Shown here piece after piece: positions 41,054-50,053 of a stretch of 64,000 nt of DNA (positions within the stretch are counted from its first letter, which is position 1; each line of letters opens with the position of its first letter). Under the pieces are notes generated by a model. It saw nothing but the letters and a program-made list of their open reading frames with translations. It made no database searches and was not told the DNA's origin. The position numbers and the translations under genes are program-made. Source of the DNA: an uncultured Devosia sp. Its GTDB lineage: Bacteria > Pseudomonadota > Alphaproteobacteria > Rhizobiales > Devosiaceae. The DNA is taken from NCBI RefSeq assembly GCF_963517015.1, contig NZ_CAUQDV010000001.1:1928001-1992000 (forward strand). The letters run 5' to 3'.

Positions 41054-42850
41054 TCACTTCGCCGTGGCGTCGATGGTGACCTTGCCGAGCAGGACGGTTG
41101 GATCGTCTTCGGCCAGCATGAAGTCCATCATGCCGAGACCCGCGGGGGTCTTTGAGGTCATTGCGATGGTCAGGTTCTTCGCCTTGCCGGCGATGAAGCT
41201 GTTGACGGCGGCGCCGACCTTCTGGGCTTCGGCCGCACCGGCCAGCGTGCCGATGATGGTGCCTTCGGCCAGGCCGGCAAAGACCGGACGCATGGTTTCG
41301 GCGCTGGTGCCCTGGTCGGCGGCAGCAGCGGCGAGGACCAGGTCGGAAATGCCGTCGTCACGCAGATCGACCTTGAGATCGGTGATGGCCAGGGCCATCG
41401 CGGCGATCATGGATGCACTTTCGTCCCAGCTGAAGAGCGCTTCGGTAGCATTGATCAGCGTGCCGGAAACTGCCGCCGAACCGAGGTCCACGCCCGAGAA
41501 GGAGACTTCATCGAAGCTGATGGTGTTTTCGGCTTCATTCCAGGAGGCGTCGACGACAAAGCCGAGATCGAAGGCGGTGAGGCCCAGGGCGATCATCTGC
41601 TGCAGCTGCGGATCGTCGCTGTCGTCGGGAAGTTCGACGACGATATTGCTGGCCGAGGTGTTGAGGTCGGTCGGGATGCCGTTGAAATAGGATCCGAGCG
41701 TCAGGTCATAGGCGCCGACGCTGGCCTTGATGCGGTCGCCATCGGATTCGGGATCGGGGATATCCATGGCGAAATCGCTGAAGGAGAAGCCGGTAAAGGC
41801 GGGCATCAACTGCGGCGCATTGGCCATCAGCCAGGCTTCATCCAGTTCTTCGGGCGCGGCGCGCACCGTCTCGATCGGACGGGTGAAATCCATTTCCTTG
41901 ATGGTGACATTGCCCAGCTTCATCATGCCATCGCCTTCGACGGTCATGTCGAAGCCGTCCATGGAAATGGCAGGGTAGAAGCCCGGGCGCATGCCATCCA
42001 TCGACATCCCGGCAATGGTGAACTTCATGTCGCGGCCATCGGAGTCGAGGCCTTCGCAGGAGAAGCCCTCGAATTGTACCGGGGCACTTTCGAAGGCGGT
42101 GAAGATGTCGGCATACATGCGCAACAGGTCGCCGATCTGCTTCGGCGACGGGTCGGCACCGCTGTCCAGCGTTTCGGCCAGTGTGACGATTTCCATGAAG
42201 TTGAAGTTGAGCGGACGCGCCTTGAGTTCGGGTGCGGTGACGCGGCCCATGGTGCAATCGACGTCATCGGCGGATAGCGTGCCGCCTTCGAAGACGAAGT
42301 CGCTGTAGATGGTTTTGAGCTCGGGGTCTTCGCCCTGCGGAACCAAGCCATAGAGGCCGAGCATGGCGCCGATATCGACGTTGGCGGCCGACATGGCGTT
42401 ATACTGGCCATTGGCTGCGTCACCGGCGTCGAAAGTGACGCCTGAAACGGTGAAGCCGTTGGCTTTGCCATCGGTGACATCGCTCAGAACAAGGTCGGAG
42501 AAGGTCACCGATCCGGCTTGCTGCTCGCCTTCGACGGTGCCGCTGGCTTCGATGGTGATCTCGGGGATGGTGATGCTGTCGGCGGTCAGTCCGGCAAGGG
42601 CTTCGGCATGTTCGACCAGCTGGCCGCTGAAAATGGCGCGGATGGTCTCGTCATCGACGTTTGAATTGACCGAGTCGATTTCCGGGATGATCACCTCGAT
42701 CGACGACAGGGCATCCGAGACGGAGGTTTGGGCTGTCCCCTTGTCCTTGACCTTCTGGGCATGGGCCGCGCCGGCCGGCAGGGCAACGCTCAACAGGCAG
42801 GCAGTGGCAACAAGGCTCAGGCGCTTACCAAGAGTGGTGTCGATCACCAT
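41054..42850 (-). CDS. large exported protein of unknown function
   Basis: This 598-residue protein has a signal peptide (MVIDTTLGKRLSLVATACLL ... AAHAQ). The mature part is acidic and rich in short beta-type stretches such as 'ITIPEITIEASGTVEGEQQA', 'VTFSDLVLSDVTDGKANGF', 'MKFTIAGMSMDGMRPGFYPA' and 'SFDEVSFSGVDLGSAAVSG'. The repeated 'hydrophobic-D/S-V-x-F-x-D' rhythm suggests an elongated beta-structure (AsmA- or YdgA-like organisation), but I cannot assign a family. A periplasmic location is inferred. Confidence 0.75.
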   Translation of the reverse strand: MVIDTTLGKRLSLVATACLLSVALPAGAAHAQKVKDKGTAQTSVSDALSSIEVIIPEIDSVNSNVDDETIRAIFSGQLVEHAEALAGLTADSITIPEITIEASGTVEGEQQAGSVTFSDLVLSDVTDGKANGFTVSGVTFDAGDAANGQYNAMSAANVDIGAMLGLYGLVPQGEDPELKTIYSDFVFEGGTLSADDVDCTMGRVTAPELKARPLNFNFMEIVTLAETLDSGADPSPKQIGDLLRMYADIFTAFESAPVQFEGFSCEGLDSDGRDMKFTIAGMSMDGMRPGFYPAISMDGFDMTVEGDGMMKLGNVTIKEMDFTRPIETVRAAPEELDEAWLMANAPQLMPAFTGFSFSDFAMDIPDPESDGDRIKASVGAYDLTLGSYFNGIPTDLNTSASNIVVELPDDSDDPQLQQMIALGLTAFDLGFVVDASWNEAENTISFDEVSFSGVDLGSAAVSGTLINATEALFSWDESASMIAAMALAITDLKVDLRDDGISDLVLAAAAADQGTSAETMRPVFAGLAEGTIIGTLAGAAEAQKVGAAVNSFIAGKAKNLTIAMTSKTPAGLGMMDFMLAEDDPTVLLGKVTIDATAK

Positions 42851-42956
42851 GGTGGTTTCTCCGCTTTTTGTTTGTCAGCAATGTATCCCTCGGCGGCAAT
42901 GCTTCAATAGCCAAGGGCAGCAAGTGATCAAAGAGGATAAGGCCTCTTTGTGACGG

Positions 42957-43937
42957 TCAATAAACTGTTGTGAGAACTTCGATTTCGCGCAGGGGACCGG
43001 ACTGGACCTGAAACTCGCGGTTGAAGACCTGGCTGCCCTGCTTGGCGAGCACGAGATAGTCGCCCTCGGCCAGCACGGTGGAGGGGAAGGCGTTGAGTTC
43101 GCTGAAGACCGTGGCGCCGTCGGCGGTCTTGACGGTCCATTCGACATTGGCGATGGCCTCGCCGCCGGTTTCCGACACCAGCTTGAAGGCCACCTGGCTA
43201 GCGTGGTGGTAGAGCGTGGCGTCGGTGAGCTGGCCGGATTCGACGCGCAGATCGGCGCGGACCACGGCGTTGATCGTGCCGAAGCGCGAGACGATGTGAT
43301 AGGTGCCGGCATTGAGCGTGACGATTTCGTTTGTGCTCATGTTTTCGGCGACCAGGGCGCGGTCGTTTTCCTCGCCGGCGGTGTAGATGTCGAATTTGAG
43401 CAGGTCGGGCGGGATGGAAATGTCGCCACTGACGGCCGAATTCAGGCGCAGGGCGCCGGCGTCGAGGATGAAGGTCTTCTGGTTCTGGCCGGGAGCAACG
43501 GACAGGGACTCGCTGGTCTGGGCGCGGCCATAGGCGACGTGCACCATATATTCGCCGGGCGGCAATTCGAGCTGAGGCTCGCCTTCCTCGGATTTTGCCA
43601 CGAGGGCCAGTTCGCCTGAGGCGTCGGGCTGGGTGTCGAAAATGCGCCAGACGAGGCCATCGGGAATGGCGGTGCCGTCAGCCGTGATACGGGCGTCGAG
43701 CGTCACCGGCTGGGGCGCCGAGGTGATGGCCGTGATGGCTTCGGTGGCAGGCGTTTCGCCTGACGGCTCGGTCGAGGGCGTGCTGATCGGCACGCTGGAC
43801 GGGTCAGGGCGCGGACGCGGCAGGGGCGGCAGGTCTTGCGCGGTTTCCTGGGCTGTCACGGCGGTGGCGAAGGGCAGGGCGGCGGGCGTTGCGGCAGCCA
43901 GAGCGAGCAGGATGGCGAGGAATGGACGCAGACGCAT
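42957..43937 (-). CDS. exported protein of unknown function with proline-rich linker
   Basis: This 326-residue protein has a signal peptide (MRLRPFLAILLALAAATPAA), then a Pro/Ser/Thr-rich linker 'LPPLPRPRPDPSSVPISTPS' and three or so Ig/CNA-like beta segments such as 'PQLELPPGEYMVHVAYGRAQ', 'VTLNAGTYHIVSRFGTINAV' and 'LAEGDYLVLAKQGSQVFNRE'. The repeating 'GxY.V...G' phrases resemble carboxypeptidase-regulatory-like (CarboxypepD_reg) modules. The ATG at 43937 is preferred to 43955. Probably periplasmic or surface-associated. No catalytic site is visible. Confidence 0.7.
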   Translation of the reverse strand: MRLRPFLAILLALAAATPAALPFATAVTAQETAQDLPPLPRPRPDPSSVPISTPSTEPSGETPATEAITAITSAPQPVTLDARITADGTAIPDGLVWRIFDTQPDASGELALVAKSEEGEPQLELPPGEYMVHVAYGRAQTSESLSVAPGQNQKTFILDAGALRLNSAVSGDISIPPDLLKFDIYTAGEENDRALVAENMSTNEIVTLNAGTYHIVSRFGTINAVVRADLRVESGQLTDATLYHHASQVAFKLVSETGGEAIANVEWTVKTADGATVFSELNAFPSTVLAEGDYLVLAKQGSQVFNREFQVQSGPLREIEVLTTVY

Positions 43938-44119
43938 CGGAGCTCCGGAAGGCACGTATTGAATCGATCAGGCCGTGGTAGGCGGCGAATGGGGAGAAGC
44001 TGTGTCACAGACCCGGCAGGATGGGAACAGCGCAAAGCCGCGCATGGCGAGATTTTGTTTGCGGTTCTGGCGTCGCTGACGGGTTGGCGTTATTGCTCCC
44101 CTGCAAATGGAGACTCGCA

Positions 44120-44698
44120 ATGTCCACAAATGACGCCGTCCGTGATTACCTGAAGACCCGCCGTTCGGTCGGCATGGCATTCCTGCAGGCGCCAGGGCCG
44201 GATGCGGCGCAGCTCGAGGAAATGCTGACCATTGCGACGCGCGTGCCGGACCATGGCAAGATCGCGCCGTGGCGGCTGGTGCTGATCGAGGGCGATGATC
44301 GCGCCAGGGCGGGCGAGAAGCTTGCGGACATCTATGCGCGCCAGCATCCGGGCGTGGACGAGGCCAGCATCGAGATCGAGCGCGGGCGGTTCCTGCCGGC
44401 GCCGCTGACGGTGGTGGTGATCTCCTCGCCCAAGGCGCATCCCAAAGTGCCAGAATTCGAGCAATTGCTGTCGGCGGGCAATGTGGCGTTCAATCTGCTG
44501 CATGCGGCGCATGCGCTGGGTTTTGCGGGAAGCTGGGTGACGCGGTGGTACGCGTTCGATGCCGAAGCGGGGGCGATGCTGGGTGCCAGGGATGGCGAGA
44601 AGATCGTGGGGATCGTGCATATCGGGACGCCATCGGCGGTGATCGAGGATCGGCCGCGGCCGGCACTGGGCGATGTGGTCAGCCGCTGGGGCGTGTAA
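44120..44698 (+). CDS. nitroreductase family protein
   Basis: This 192-residue FMN-dependent protein shows the YdjA-type layout: 'YLKTRRSVGMAFLQAPGPDA' (FMN-binding RRSV), 'TRVPDHGKIAPWRLVLIEGD', 'LLSAGNVAFNLLHAAHALGF' and 'GSWVTRWYAFDAE', ending 'IVGIVHIGTP'. The length is that of small single-domain nitroreductases. The ATG at 44120 was chosen. The natural electron acceptor is unknown. Confidence 0.9.
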   Translation: MSTNDAVRDYLKTRRSVGMAFLQAPGPDAAQLEEMLTIATRVPDHGKIAPWRLVLIEGDDRARAGEKLADIYARQHPGVDEASIEIERGRFLPAPLTVVVISSPKAHPKVPEFEQLLSAGNVAFNLLHAAHALGFAGSWVTRWYAFDAEAGAMLGARDGEKIVGIVHIGTPSAVIEDRPRPALGDVVSRWGV

Positions 44699-44785
44699 CG
44701 CCTCGGTAATCACGGTTAACAGGTGGTTAACTCCTGTGAGGGCATAGTCGGGGCATCACGCGATTCTGCTCGGATTCTGCTGCCC

Positions 44786-45589
44786 ATGGGCGTTCAGCCA
44801 ATCTCGGTTCCACAAAGCCTGGCCTATGTGCTGACGGCCGCAGGCGACCGGAATGGCGTGGATTTCGACTATCTGCTGCAGACGGCGATGCGCGAGAGCA
44901 GCCTCAACCCCCAGGCCAAGGCGTCGACGTCTTCGGCCACGGGCCTATTCCAGTTCATCGAAAGCACCTGGCTGCAGGTGCTCAAGGAAGAGGGGCCGCG
45001 GCTCGGCTATGGCGACGTTGCCGCCAATATTTCGCGGAGCTCGGATGGGGATTATTACGTCGCCGATCCGCAGGTGAAGGCGCAGATCCTCGAGATGCGC
45101 AAGGATCCGCAGATGGCGGCCGACCTTGCGGCGGCTTTCACCAAGAGCAATGGCGACTACCTGACGGGCAAGTTTGGCCGGCAGCCCAGCGCGGGCGAGC
45201 TCTATATCGCGCATTTCCTCGGCGCGCAGGGGGCCGAGCGAATGTTCAATGCCGGGCTGCAGGACCCGGACCAGATCGCGGCGAACCTCTTTCCCAAGCA
45301 GGCCGCGGCCAACCAGGCGATTTTCTATACCGATGGGCAGGCCCGCACCATTCGCGATGTCTATCGCGTGCTGGTGGCCAAGCATGAGGGTGGCAGTGGC
45401 ATGAATGCCAATTTTGCCGTGCAGCAGATGGCGGGGCAGTCGGCGCCACCCGTGGCCCCACCGCCAATCGCCTCGCGTTTTTCGCCGGAGAACATGTCGT
45501 TCACCGGGTTGTTCAAGACTGAAGAAGACGTGCCGGCGACCACGACCAGCGATGGCGGCGGCTTTTTTACCCAGCTTTACGCCCAATAG
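44786..45589 (+). CDS. lytic transglycosylase (SLT-like)
   Basis: This 267-residue protein contains 'LLQTAMRESSLNPQAKASTS' with the catalytic glutamate (MRES), 'SATGLFQFIESTWLQVLKEE' (GLFQF) and 'AELYIAHFLGAQGAERM'-type helices, a muramidase/SLT fold that cleaves peptidoglycan glycan strands. There is no obvious N-terminal signal peptide with the ATG at 44786 (MGVQPISVPQ), so export may be non-classical, as in flagellar or secretion-linked transglycosylases. The C-terminal ~70 residues are Pro/Ala rich and probably unstructured. Confidence 0.85.
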   Translation: MGVQPISVPQSLAYVLTAAGDRNGVDFDYLLQTAMRESSLNPQAKASTSSATGLFQFIESTWLQVLKEEGPRLGYGDVAANISRSSDGDYYVADPQVKAQILEMRKDPQMAADLAAAFTKSNGDYLTGKFGRQPSAGELYIAHFLGAQGAERMFNAGLQDPDQIAANLFPKQAAANQAIFYTDGQARTIRDVYRVLVAKHEGGSGMNANFAVQQMAGQSAPPVAPPPIASRFSPENMSFTGLFKTEEDVPATTTSDGGGFFTQLYAQ

Positions 45590-45708
45590 GCGTGGCGAGC
45601 GCGCAGATTAGTAAAACTGCAACCAATCCAGTTAGGGCGGCCTTTAGAAGGTATGCCGCTTAGTTGTTGTGTTGAGTGGCGTGTGCCCTCAGCCTTCAGG
45701 AGGCCATG

Positions 45709-45870
45709 ATGCGCCGTTCGACCGCCAAAGCCCAAGCCCAGGTCATGCAGGCCCGCCCGATTCCGCGCGGCTGGATCGTGCTGGGGCTCGCGATGATGAG
45801 CTGGATGCTGGTCGTAACACTGTGGTCGGTGGCCAGCCAGCTGTTCGGAGCTGTTGTCTCGGTTCTTTAG
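45709..45870 (+). CDS. small single-span membrane protein
   Basis: This 53-residue protein (MRRSTAKAQAQVMQARPIPR ...) has a basic N-terminus and one membrane helix 'GWIVLGLAMMSWMLVVTLWS'. A strong AGGAGG lies 5 nt before the ATG at 45709 (the ATG at 45706 is too close). It is unrecognised; the clear RBS supports real translation. Confidence 0.65.
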   Translation: MRRSTAKAQAQVMQARPIPRGWIVLGLAMMSWMLVVTLWSVASQLFGAVVSVL

Positions 45871-45981
45871 ATTGGTCGGACCAACGCCGGTTCGTCTCGA
45901 TCTGTCGCGGCCAGGTTTATGGTGAACCGTTCCTTAAAACTTCGCCCCTAAGGTGGACTTCGCCGGTGTGCGGAGTTTGGA

Positions 45982-47190
45982 ATGGTTGCGTATCAAGAGT
46001 TCGTTTCGCTATCGCAATCGCAGGTCAGCGAAGATCGCGGTAGCGCGGCTCATCTTTCGGCGCATGCCTATCTCAACCACATTGGTCCGGCCGACGAGCA
46101 TGCCGCGCTTTACGCGGCGTTGATCGGCTTTCTGGATGATCCCTCGGTGAAAGTGCGTGCGGCGCTGGCCTATGGCCTGCTGCATTCCAACGAAGCGCCA
46201 CGGCCGATCATGCTGGCGCTGCTGCATGACAGCGCGATCATTGCCCGCGCCGTCATCCAATATTCACCGGTGCTGATCGATGCCGACCTGATCGGACTGA
46301 TCAAGACACTGGATCTTTCCATGCTGGTGGCGGTGAGCCAGCGCAGCAAGATGAGCCCGCGGCTGGCCGCGGCAATCATTGCTCGGGGGCAGGGTGCGGT
46401 GACGCAGCGGCTGCTTCGGCGCCATGATATCGCCCTTGGCGAGGCGCTGCTGACCCAACTGGCGACGGATCTGGCCGATGAGGCCGAGATGCGCGGTGCG
46501 CTGCTGGCGCGGCGGGACCTGCCGGCTGCGGCGCGGCTGTTGCTGGTGCAGAAGGTGACGCAGGCGCTGCGCGGAGCGCGGATCGTCAAGGGAGCGCTCA
46601 CCAGTGACCGGCTGGAACGGGTGCTGCGGGACAGCGGCGACACGGCGCTGACCGCCATCGGCGAGCGCGAGGCCGTGCAGGCCAAGGGTGGCTATGTGTC
46701 CGAACTGATCGTCACCGACCGGGTCAACACGCGCGTGCTGCTGCATGCCGTGGTGACCGGCCATGTGATGTTTTTCGCAGATTGCCTCGCCGAACTGGCG
46801 CAGGCGCCGCGCAGCAAGGTATTCACCCTGCTCGAAAACGGCAGCCGGCCGGCGCTCAATGCGCTGTTCGTGCGTTGCGGGCTGGCGGAAGGCGTCAGGA
46901 ACCTGCTGGCGCGGCTGGTGCTGCATGCCCGGTCGAGCGATCTGGCCGACGATGCCGGCGCGCGCCACTATGTGGTGACGGCGCTGACCGAAGAACTGAT
47001 CGCCGAACATGACGGGGTTATCCCGGAAGAGCTGGAAGAAGCTTTCGCCTATCTCAGCGAACAGAATATCCTCCTCGCGCGCAAGGCGGCGCGTGGCGTG
47101 ATGGCGGCGTTTGCGATGGATACATCGAGCGCCATGCCGGCGCTGCCGGGCGTTGGGGCCGAGCCGCGACTGGCCCTGCCGGCCGCCTAG
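45982..47190 (+). CDS. DUF2336 domain protein
   Basis: This 402-residue protein is all alpha-helical with HEAT-like repeats such as 'FLDDPSVKVRAALAYGLLHS', 'LHDSAIIARAVIQYSPVLID' and 'ARGQGAVTQRLLRRHDIALG', matching DUF2336 (alphaproteobacterial). The domain is thought to mediate protein interactions; no enzymatic role is known. The N-terminal 'LSQSQVSEDRGSAAHLSAHA' is typical. The protein is probably cytoplasmic. It is convergent with nadK. Confidence 0.85.
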   Translation: MVAYQEFVSLSQSQVSEDRGSAAHLSAHAYLNHIGPADEHAALYAALIGFLDDPSVKVRAALAYGLLHSNEAPRPIMLALLHDSAIIARAVIQYSPVLIDADLIGLIKTLDLSMLVAVSQRSKMSPRLAAAIIARGQGAVTQRLLRRHDIALGEALLTQLATDLADEAEMRGALLARRDLPAAARLLLVQKVTQALRGARIVKGALTSDRLERVLRDSGDTALTAIGEREAVQAKGGYVSELIVTDRVNTRVLLHAVVTGHVMFFADCLAELAQAPRSKVFTLLENGSRPALNALFVRCGLAEGVRNLLARLVLHARSSDLADDAGARHYVVTALTEELIAEHDGVIPEELEEAFAYLSEQNILLARKAARGVMAAFAMDTSSAMPALPGVGAEPRLALPAA

Positions 47191-47195
47191 TTTGG

Positions 47196-47972
47196 CTAGA
47201 ACTTGAACTGTTCTGTGAGTACGCGTTCTTCGAGGCTGGTGCCCGGATCGAAGAGCAGCGTGACGCCGTGGCTGCGGTCTTCGGTGACCGTCACCTCCAG
47301 CACATTCTGAAATTCCACATTGTCGGCCACGGCGCTGACGGGGCGCTTGGCGGCTTCGCGCGTGATGAATTTCACCTCGGCCCGGTTGGAGAGGATGGCG
47401 CCGCGCCAGCGGCGGGGGCGGAAGGGCGAAATGGGCGTCAGCGCCAGCAATTCGGCCTCGATCGGGATGATGGGGCCGTGGGCGGAGAGATTGTAGGCGG
47501 TGGATCCGGCGGGCGTCGACAGCAGGATCCCGTCGCAGATCAGCTCCTCGAGCCGGGTTTCGCCATCGACGATGATCTGGATCTTTGCGGCCTGGTAGGT
47601 CGAGCGGAACAGCGAGACCTCGTTGAGCGCAAGGGCGGTCTGGGTCTGGCCAGAGGTGTCGAGCACCTGCATGGACAACGGAAAGATCCGCGTAGCCTGC
47701 GCGGCTTCGAGCCGCTGGTCGAGGTCGTGTTCGGAAAAGCCGTTCATCATGAAGCCGACCGAGCCGAAATTCATGCCATAGACGGGAATATCGCGGCGCA
47801 TGGTGCGGTGCAGGGTCTGCAGCATGAGGCCATCGCCGCCCAGCGCCACAACGGCGGTCGCGGTTTCCAGTGCGTGATCCCCATAGCGCGCCTTGAGGCG
47901 GGCGGCGGCGGCATCGGCCTCCGGTGTGCCGTTGGTGACAACACACATGCGGCTGGCAGTCGATTGGGACAC
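47196..47972 (-). CDS. nadK: NAD kinase
   Basis: This 258-residue protein phosphorylates NAD to NADP. It has 'TAVVALGGDGLMLQTLHRTM' (GGDG), 'ALNEVSLFRS' (NE motif) and 'LLSTPAGSTAYNLSAHGPII' (GSTAY). A GTG at 47972 with GGAG 8 nt upstream starts the product (M)SQSTASRMCVVTNG. Longer frames begin inside repeat B and are rejected. Confidence 0.93.
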   Translation of the reverse strand: MSQSTASRMCVVTNGTPEADAAAARLKARYGDHALETATAVVALGGDGLMLQTLHRTMRRDIPVYGMNFGSVGFMMNGFSEHDLDQRLEAAQATRIFPLSMQVLDTSGQTQTALALNEVSLFRSTYQAAKIQIIVDGETRLEELICDGILLSTPAGSTAYNLSAHGPIIPIEAELLALTPISPFRPRRWRGAILSNRAEVKFITREAAKRPVSAVADNVEFQNVLEVTVTEDRSHGVTLLFDPGTSLEERVLTEQFKF

Positions 47973-48008
47973 GAGTTGGTCTCCGCAGAAGTCGTGCCTG
48001 CTATGGCC

Positions 48009-48053
48009 GCGTTTTCGAACCGCAAAAGTGGTCGCCACTTTTGCTGGAGACGC
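48009..48053. repeat. repeat B, copy 2 (second hairpin only)
   Basis: GCGTTTTCGAACCGCAAAAG, TGGTCGCCACTTTTGCTGGA, GACGC, closely matching 8469-8513. The AGAGC-type first hairpin of the copy at 8412 is absent here. It lies 36 nt upstream of the nadK start. Confidence 0.75.
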
Positions 48054-48086
48054 TCTAGCATGCGCCGTGGCGGCGTGCCAGCAGGC

Positions 48087-49733
48087 TCAGGGGCCGGCGG
48101 GTTGTTCGCGATATCGGCGATGTCTCCAGGCGCGGACAGACGGCGGGAGCCTGAGCTGGCTGATGACGGGAATGAGCACCGCCCCGGAGGACAGGGCGGG
48201 TTCAAGCGACAGCAGCGCCCGGCTGAGATCGGTTCGCGATGTGGTTGCCCATTTGACCACCATGACGACGGCGCTGGCCCGGCGCGTGAGGTAGAGCGCG
48301 TCAACGGCCTGGCTGAGCGAGGGCGTATCGAGGATGACCACATCGAAGGCCTGCGAGGCTGCGGAGATCAGCCGTTCGAAGGTCTGGCTGGTGATCAGCT
48401 GGTCGGTTGCGGTGTCGCTGTTGCGGGACCCGATGAGCGCAAAGAGGCCGGTCTGGATATCCCTGACCAGGGCATCCTGCAGGCTGACGGTGGGATCGTC
48501 CGAACGCAGCGCTCTGGTCAGCGCGTCGGACGGCTCCAGCGCCAGCTGAAGGTGCAATGCCGGATGGCGCAGGTCGCCATCGATGAGGATTGTGCGTCGC
48601 CCGCTTTGTGCATAGGAGCGCGCGAGGGACAGGGCCAGGGTGGTCTTGCCTTCGCCGGACTCGGTCGAGGTCACCGCGATGCAGGTTGCAAGGCGCGATG
48701 AGCGGAGGGTGGCCCTTGCCAGGCCCTGGTCGATGCCGGTGCGGATTTTCCGGATCGCCTCAGCATAGGCGGAGAGGGGCGCGTGGATGACGGCATCGGC
48801 AAGACTGGCCTGGTGCGGCGCCGATTTTCGCGAGGGGACGGACCAGGCCAGCCTTGTGCCGGCGATGGGGGCCAGTTGTTCCTCCGCCATGACGCCGCCG
48901 ACCAGGCGTTCGTAAAGGCCGGCGGCGCCGATGCCGGCTGCAAGACCGGCCGCCAGCGCAAGCACAAGCAGCAGACGGGCATTGGGCCAGGACGGCGCGC
49001 CCGGGCGCAGGGCCTCGGAGACAATGCGGCTATCGGGCAGCTGGAGCGCCGATTCCGCCAGCAGTTGCTGTGACAGGTTCAGCAGATCATCGCGCTGCCG
49101 GCTGGTGAATGGGGTGGCGTCGCCTGCCGGCTCTGCGGTGGCGGCCAGTTGTCCGGCGAGGAGATCGTGGGCATCGATCATCGACTGGACCTTGGCCGCC
49201 AGCTGGCTGTCGATATAGGCGCCAGCCAGGGCATTGGCGAGGCGTGCCGCCTTGGCCGGGTCTTCCGATCTGGCATTGATCGCGATCAGGAACGTGAGGC
49301 CGCGCCGCTGGACCGAGACCATGGCAGAAAAGCGCGCCAGTGTCGCGAGCCGAGCGGTTTCCGCGTCGGGCGGGGCGACGGTTTGCTGCGGCAGCAGCTG
49401 GGTCAGCCAGCTCTTGCCGGTGGCAAACTCGGGGTCGGCAATGAGGTTCTCGCGGTCGATGACCATCAGCAGCACATTGTCGGAACGGGCAATTTCCACC
49501 TCGCCGTCTATGCGGGCATTGTCCGCGCCCGATCCTTCGGGACGGAGATTGGGGGTGAGCAGGCTCTTGTCATCAGGGTCAACCCGGACGAGTGCGGTGG
49601 CGGTGTAGAGGGGCGTGATGCTGAAGACCACCAATGCGGCAACGGCAAGCACGGCCGATGCGGTGAAAAGGATGATCCGGATCTGGCGCTGCAACAGGCC
49701 GAGCAGATCCCGGGAGGCGAAGCTTGTGTCCAT
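48087..49733 (-). CDS. Wzc-type polysaccharide co-polymerase / BY-kinase-like protein
   Basis: This 548-residue protein has an N-terminal Wzz domain (helix 'IRIILFTASAVLAVAALVVF' and 'PLYTATALVRVDPDDKSLL'), a second helix at about residue 240 ('ARLLLVLALAAGLAAGIGAA') and a C-terminal BY-kinase domain. The kinase has Walker A 'TSTESGEGKTTLALSLARSY', A' 'RTILIDGDLRHPAL' and B 'FDVVILDTPSL'. It lacks the usual tyrosine cluster at the C-terminus; only one Tyr ('RHRRYREQPAGP') is near the end. It controls chain length and export in Wzx/Wzy systems. It is divergent from the glycosyltransferase operon. Confidence 0.88.
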   Translation of the reverse strand: MDTSFASRDLLGLLQRQIRIILFTASAVLAVAALVVFSITPLYTATALVRVDPDDKSLLTPNLRPEGSGADNARIDGEVEIARSDNVLLMVIDRENLIADPEFATGKSWLTQLLPQQTVAPPDAETARLATLARFSAMVSVQRRGLTFLIAINARSEDPAKAARLANALAGAYIDSQLAAKVQSMIDAHDLLAGQLAATAEPAGDATPFTSRQRDDLLNLSQQLLAESALQLPDSRIVSEALRPGAPSWPNARLLLVLALAAGLAAGIGAAGLYERLVGGVMAEEQLAPIAGTRLAWSVPSRKSAPHQASLADAVIHAPLSAYAEAIRKIRTGIDQGLARATLRSSRLATCIAVTSTESGEGKTTLALSLARSYAQSGRRTILIDGDLRHPALHLQLALEPSDALTRALRSDDPTVSLQDALVRDIQTGLFALIGSRNSDTATDQLITSQTFERLISAASQAFDVVILDTPSLSQAVDALYLTRRASAVVMVVKWATTSRTDLSRALLSLEPALSSGAVLIPVISQLRLPPSVRAWRHRRYREQPAGP

Positions 49734-50053
49734 GGATGCCCCATCGGAGTGGTGCCAAATTCAGGTGTGACCAGAGCGAGATCTCAGGTCGAATCGTTCA
49801 AAGTAAGAATTTTGTTTTGTGATAGATGTTTGATGTTGTTTTGCGTGACTGGATTTGATGTGTATTTGGTAAATCAAGACGTTAGTGTATTTTTACTATT
49901 GTTTAATAACAAGTTTCACTGTTAGTTTTATTACCGATGCAGGCGCTCTAACGGCCTGCTGTTCCGGGTCTATCCGTCCCGGTCTCTTCAATTTTTATAG
50001 CGACGAGCATTTCAGTTTTCTTCGGAATTGTCCTGACGGCACTATTCGGGGAT
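49734..50053. promoter_or_regulatory. AT-rich divergent intergenic region of the exopolysaccharide locus
   Basis: About 320 nt separate the Wzc-like gene (minus) from the glycosyltransferase operon (plus). The stretch 49795-49945 is strikingly AT-rich (AAGTAAGAATTTTGTTTTGT, TTTACTATTGTTTAATAACA) compared with the surrounding GC-rich genes. No gene fits. It must hold both promoters and may bind a nucleoid protein or cyclic di-GMP/EPS regulator; no specific box is identified. Confidence 0.6.

Noticed and set aside
46264..47946. 560-residue minus-strand open frame
   Set aside because: It spans DUF2336 and the reverse frame of nadK; nadK itself is supported in another frame.
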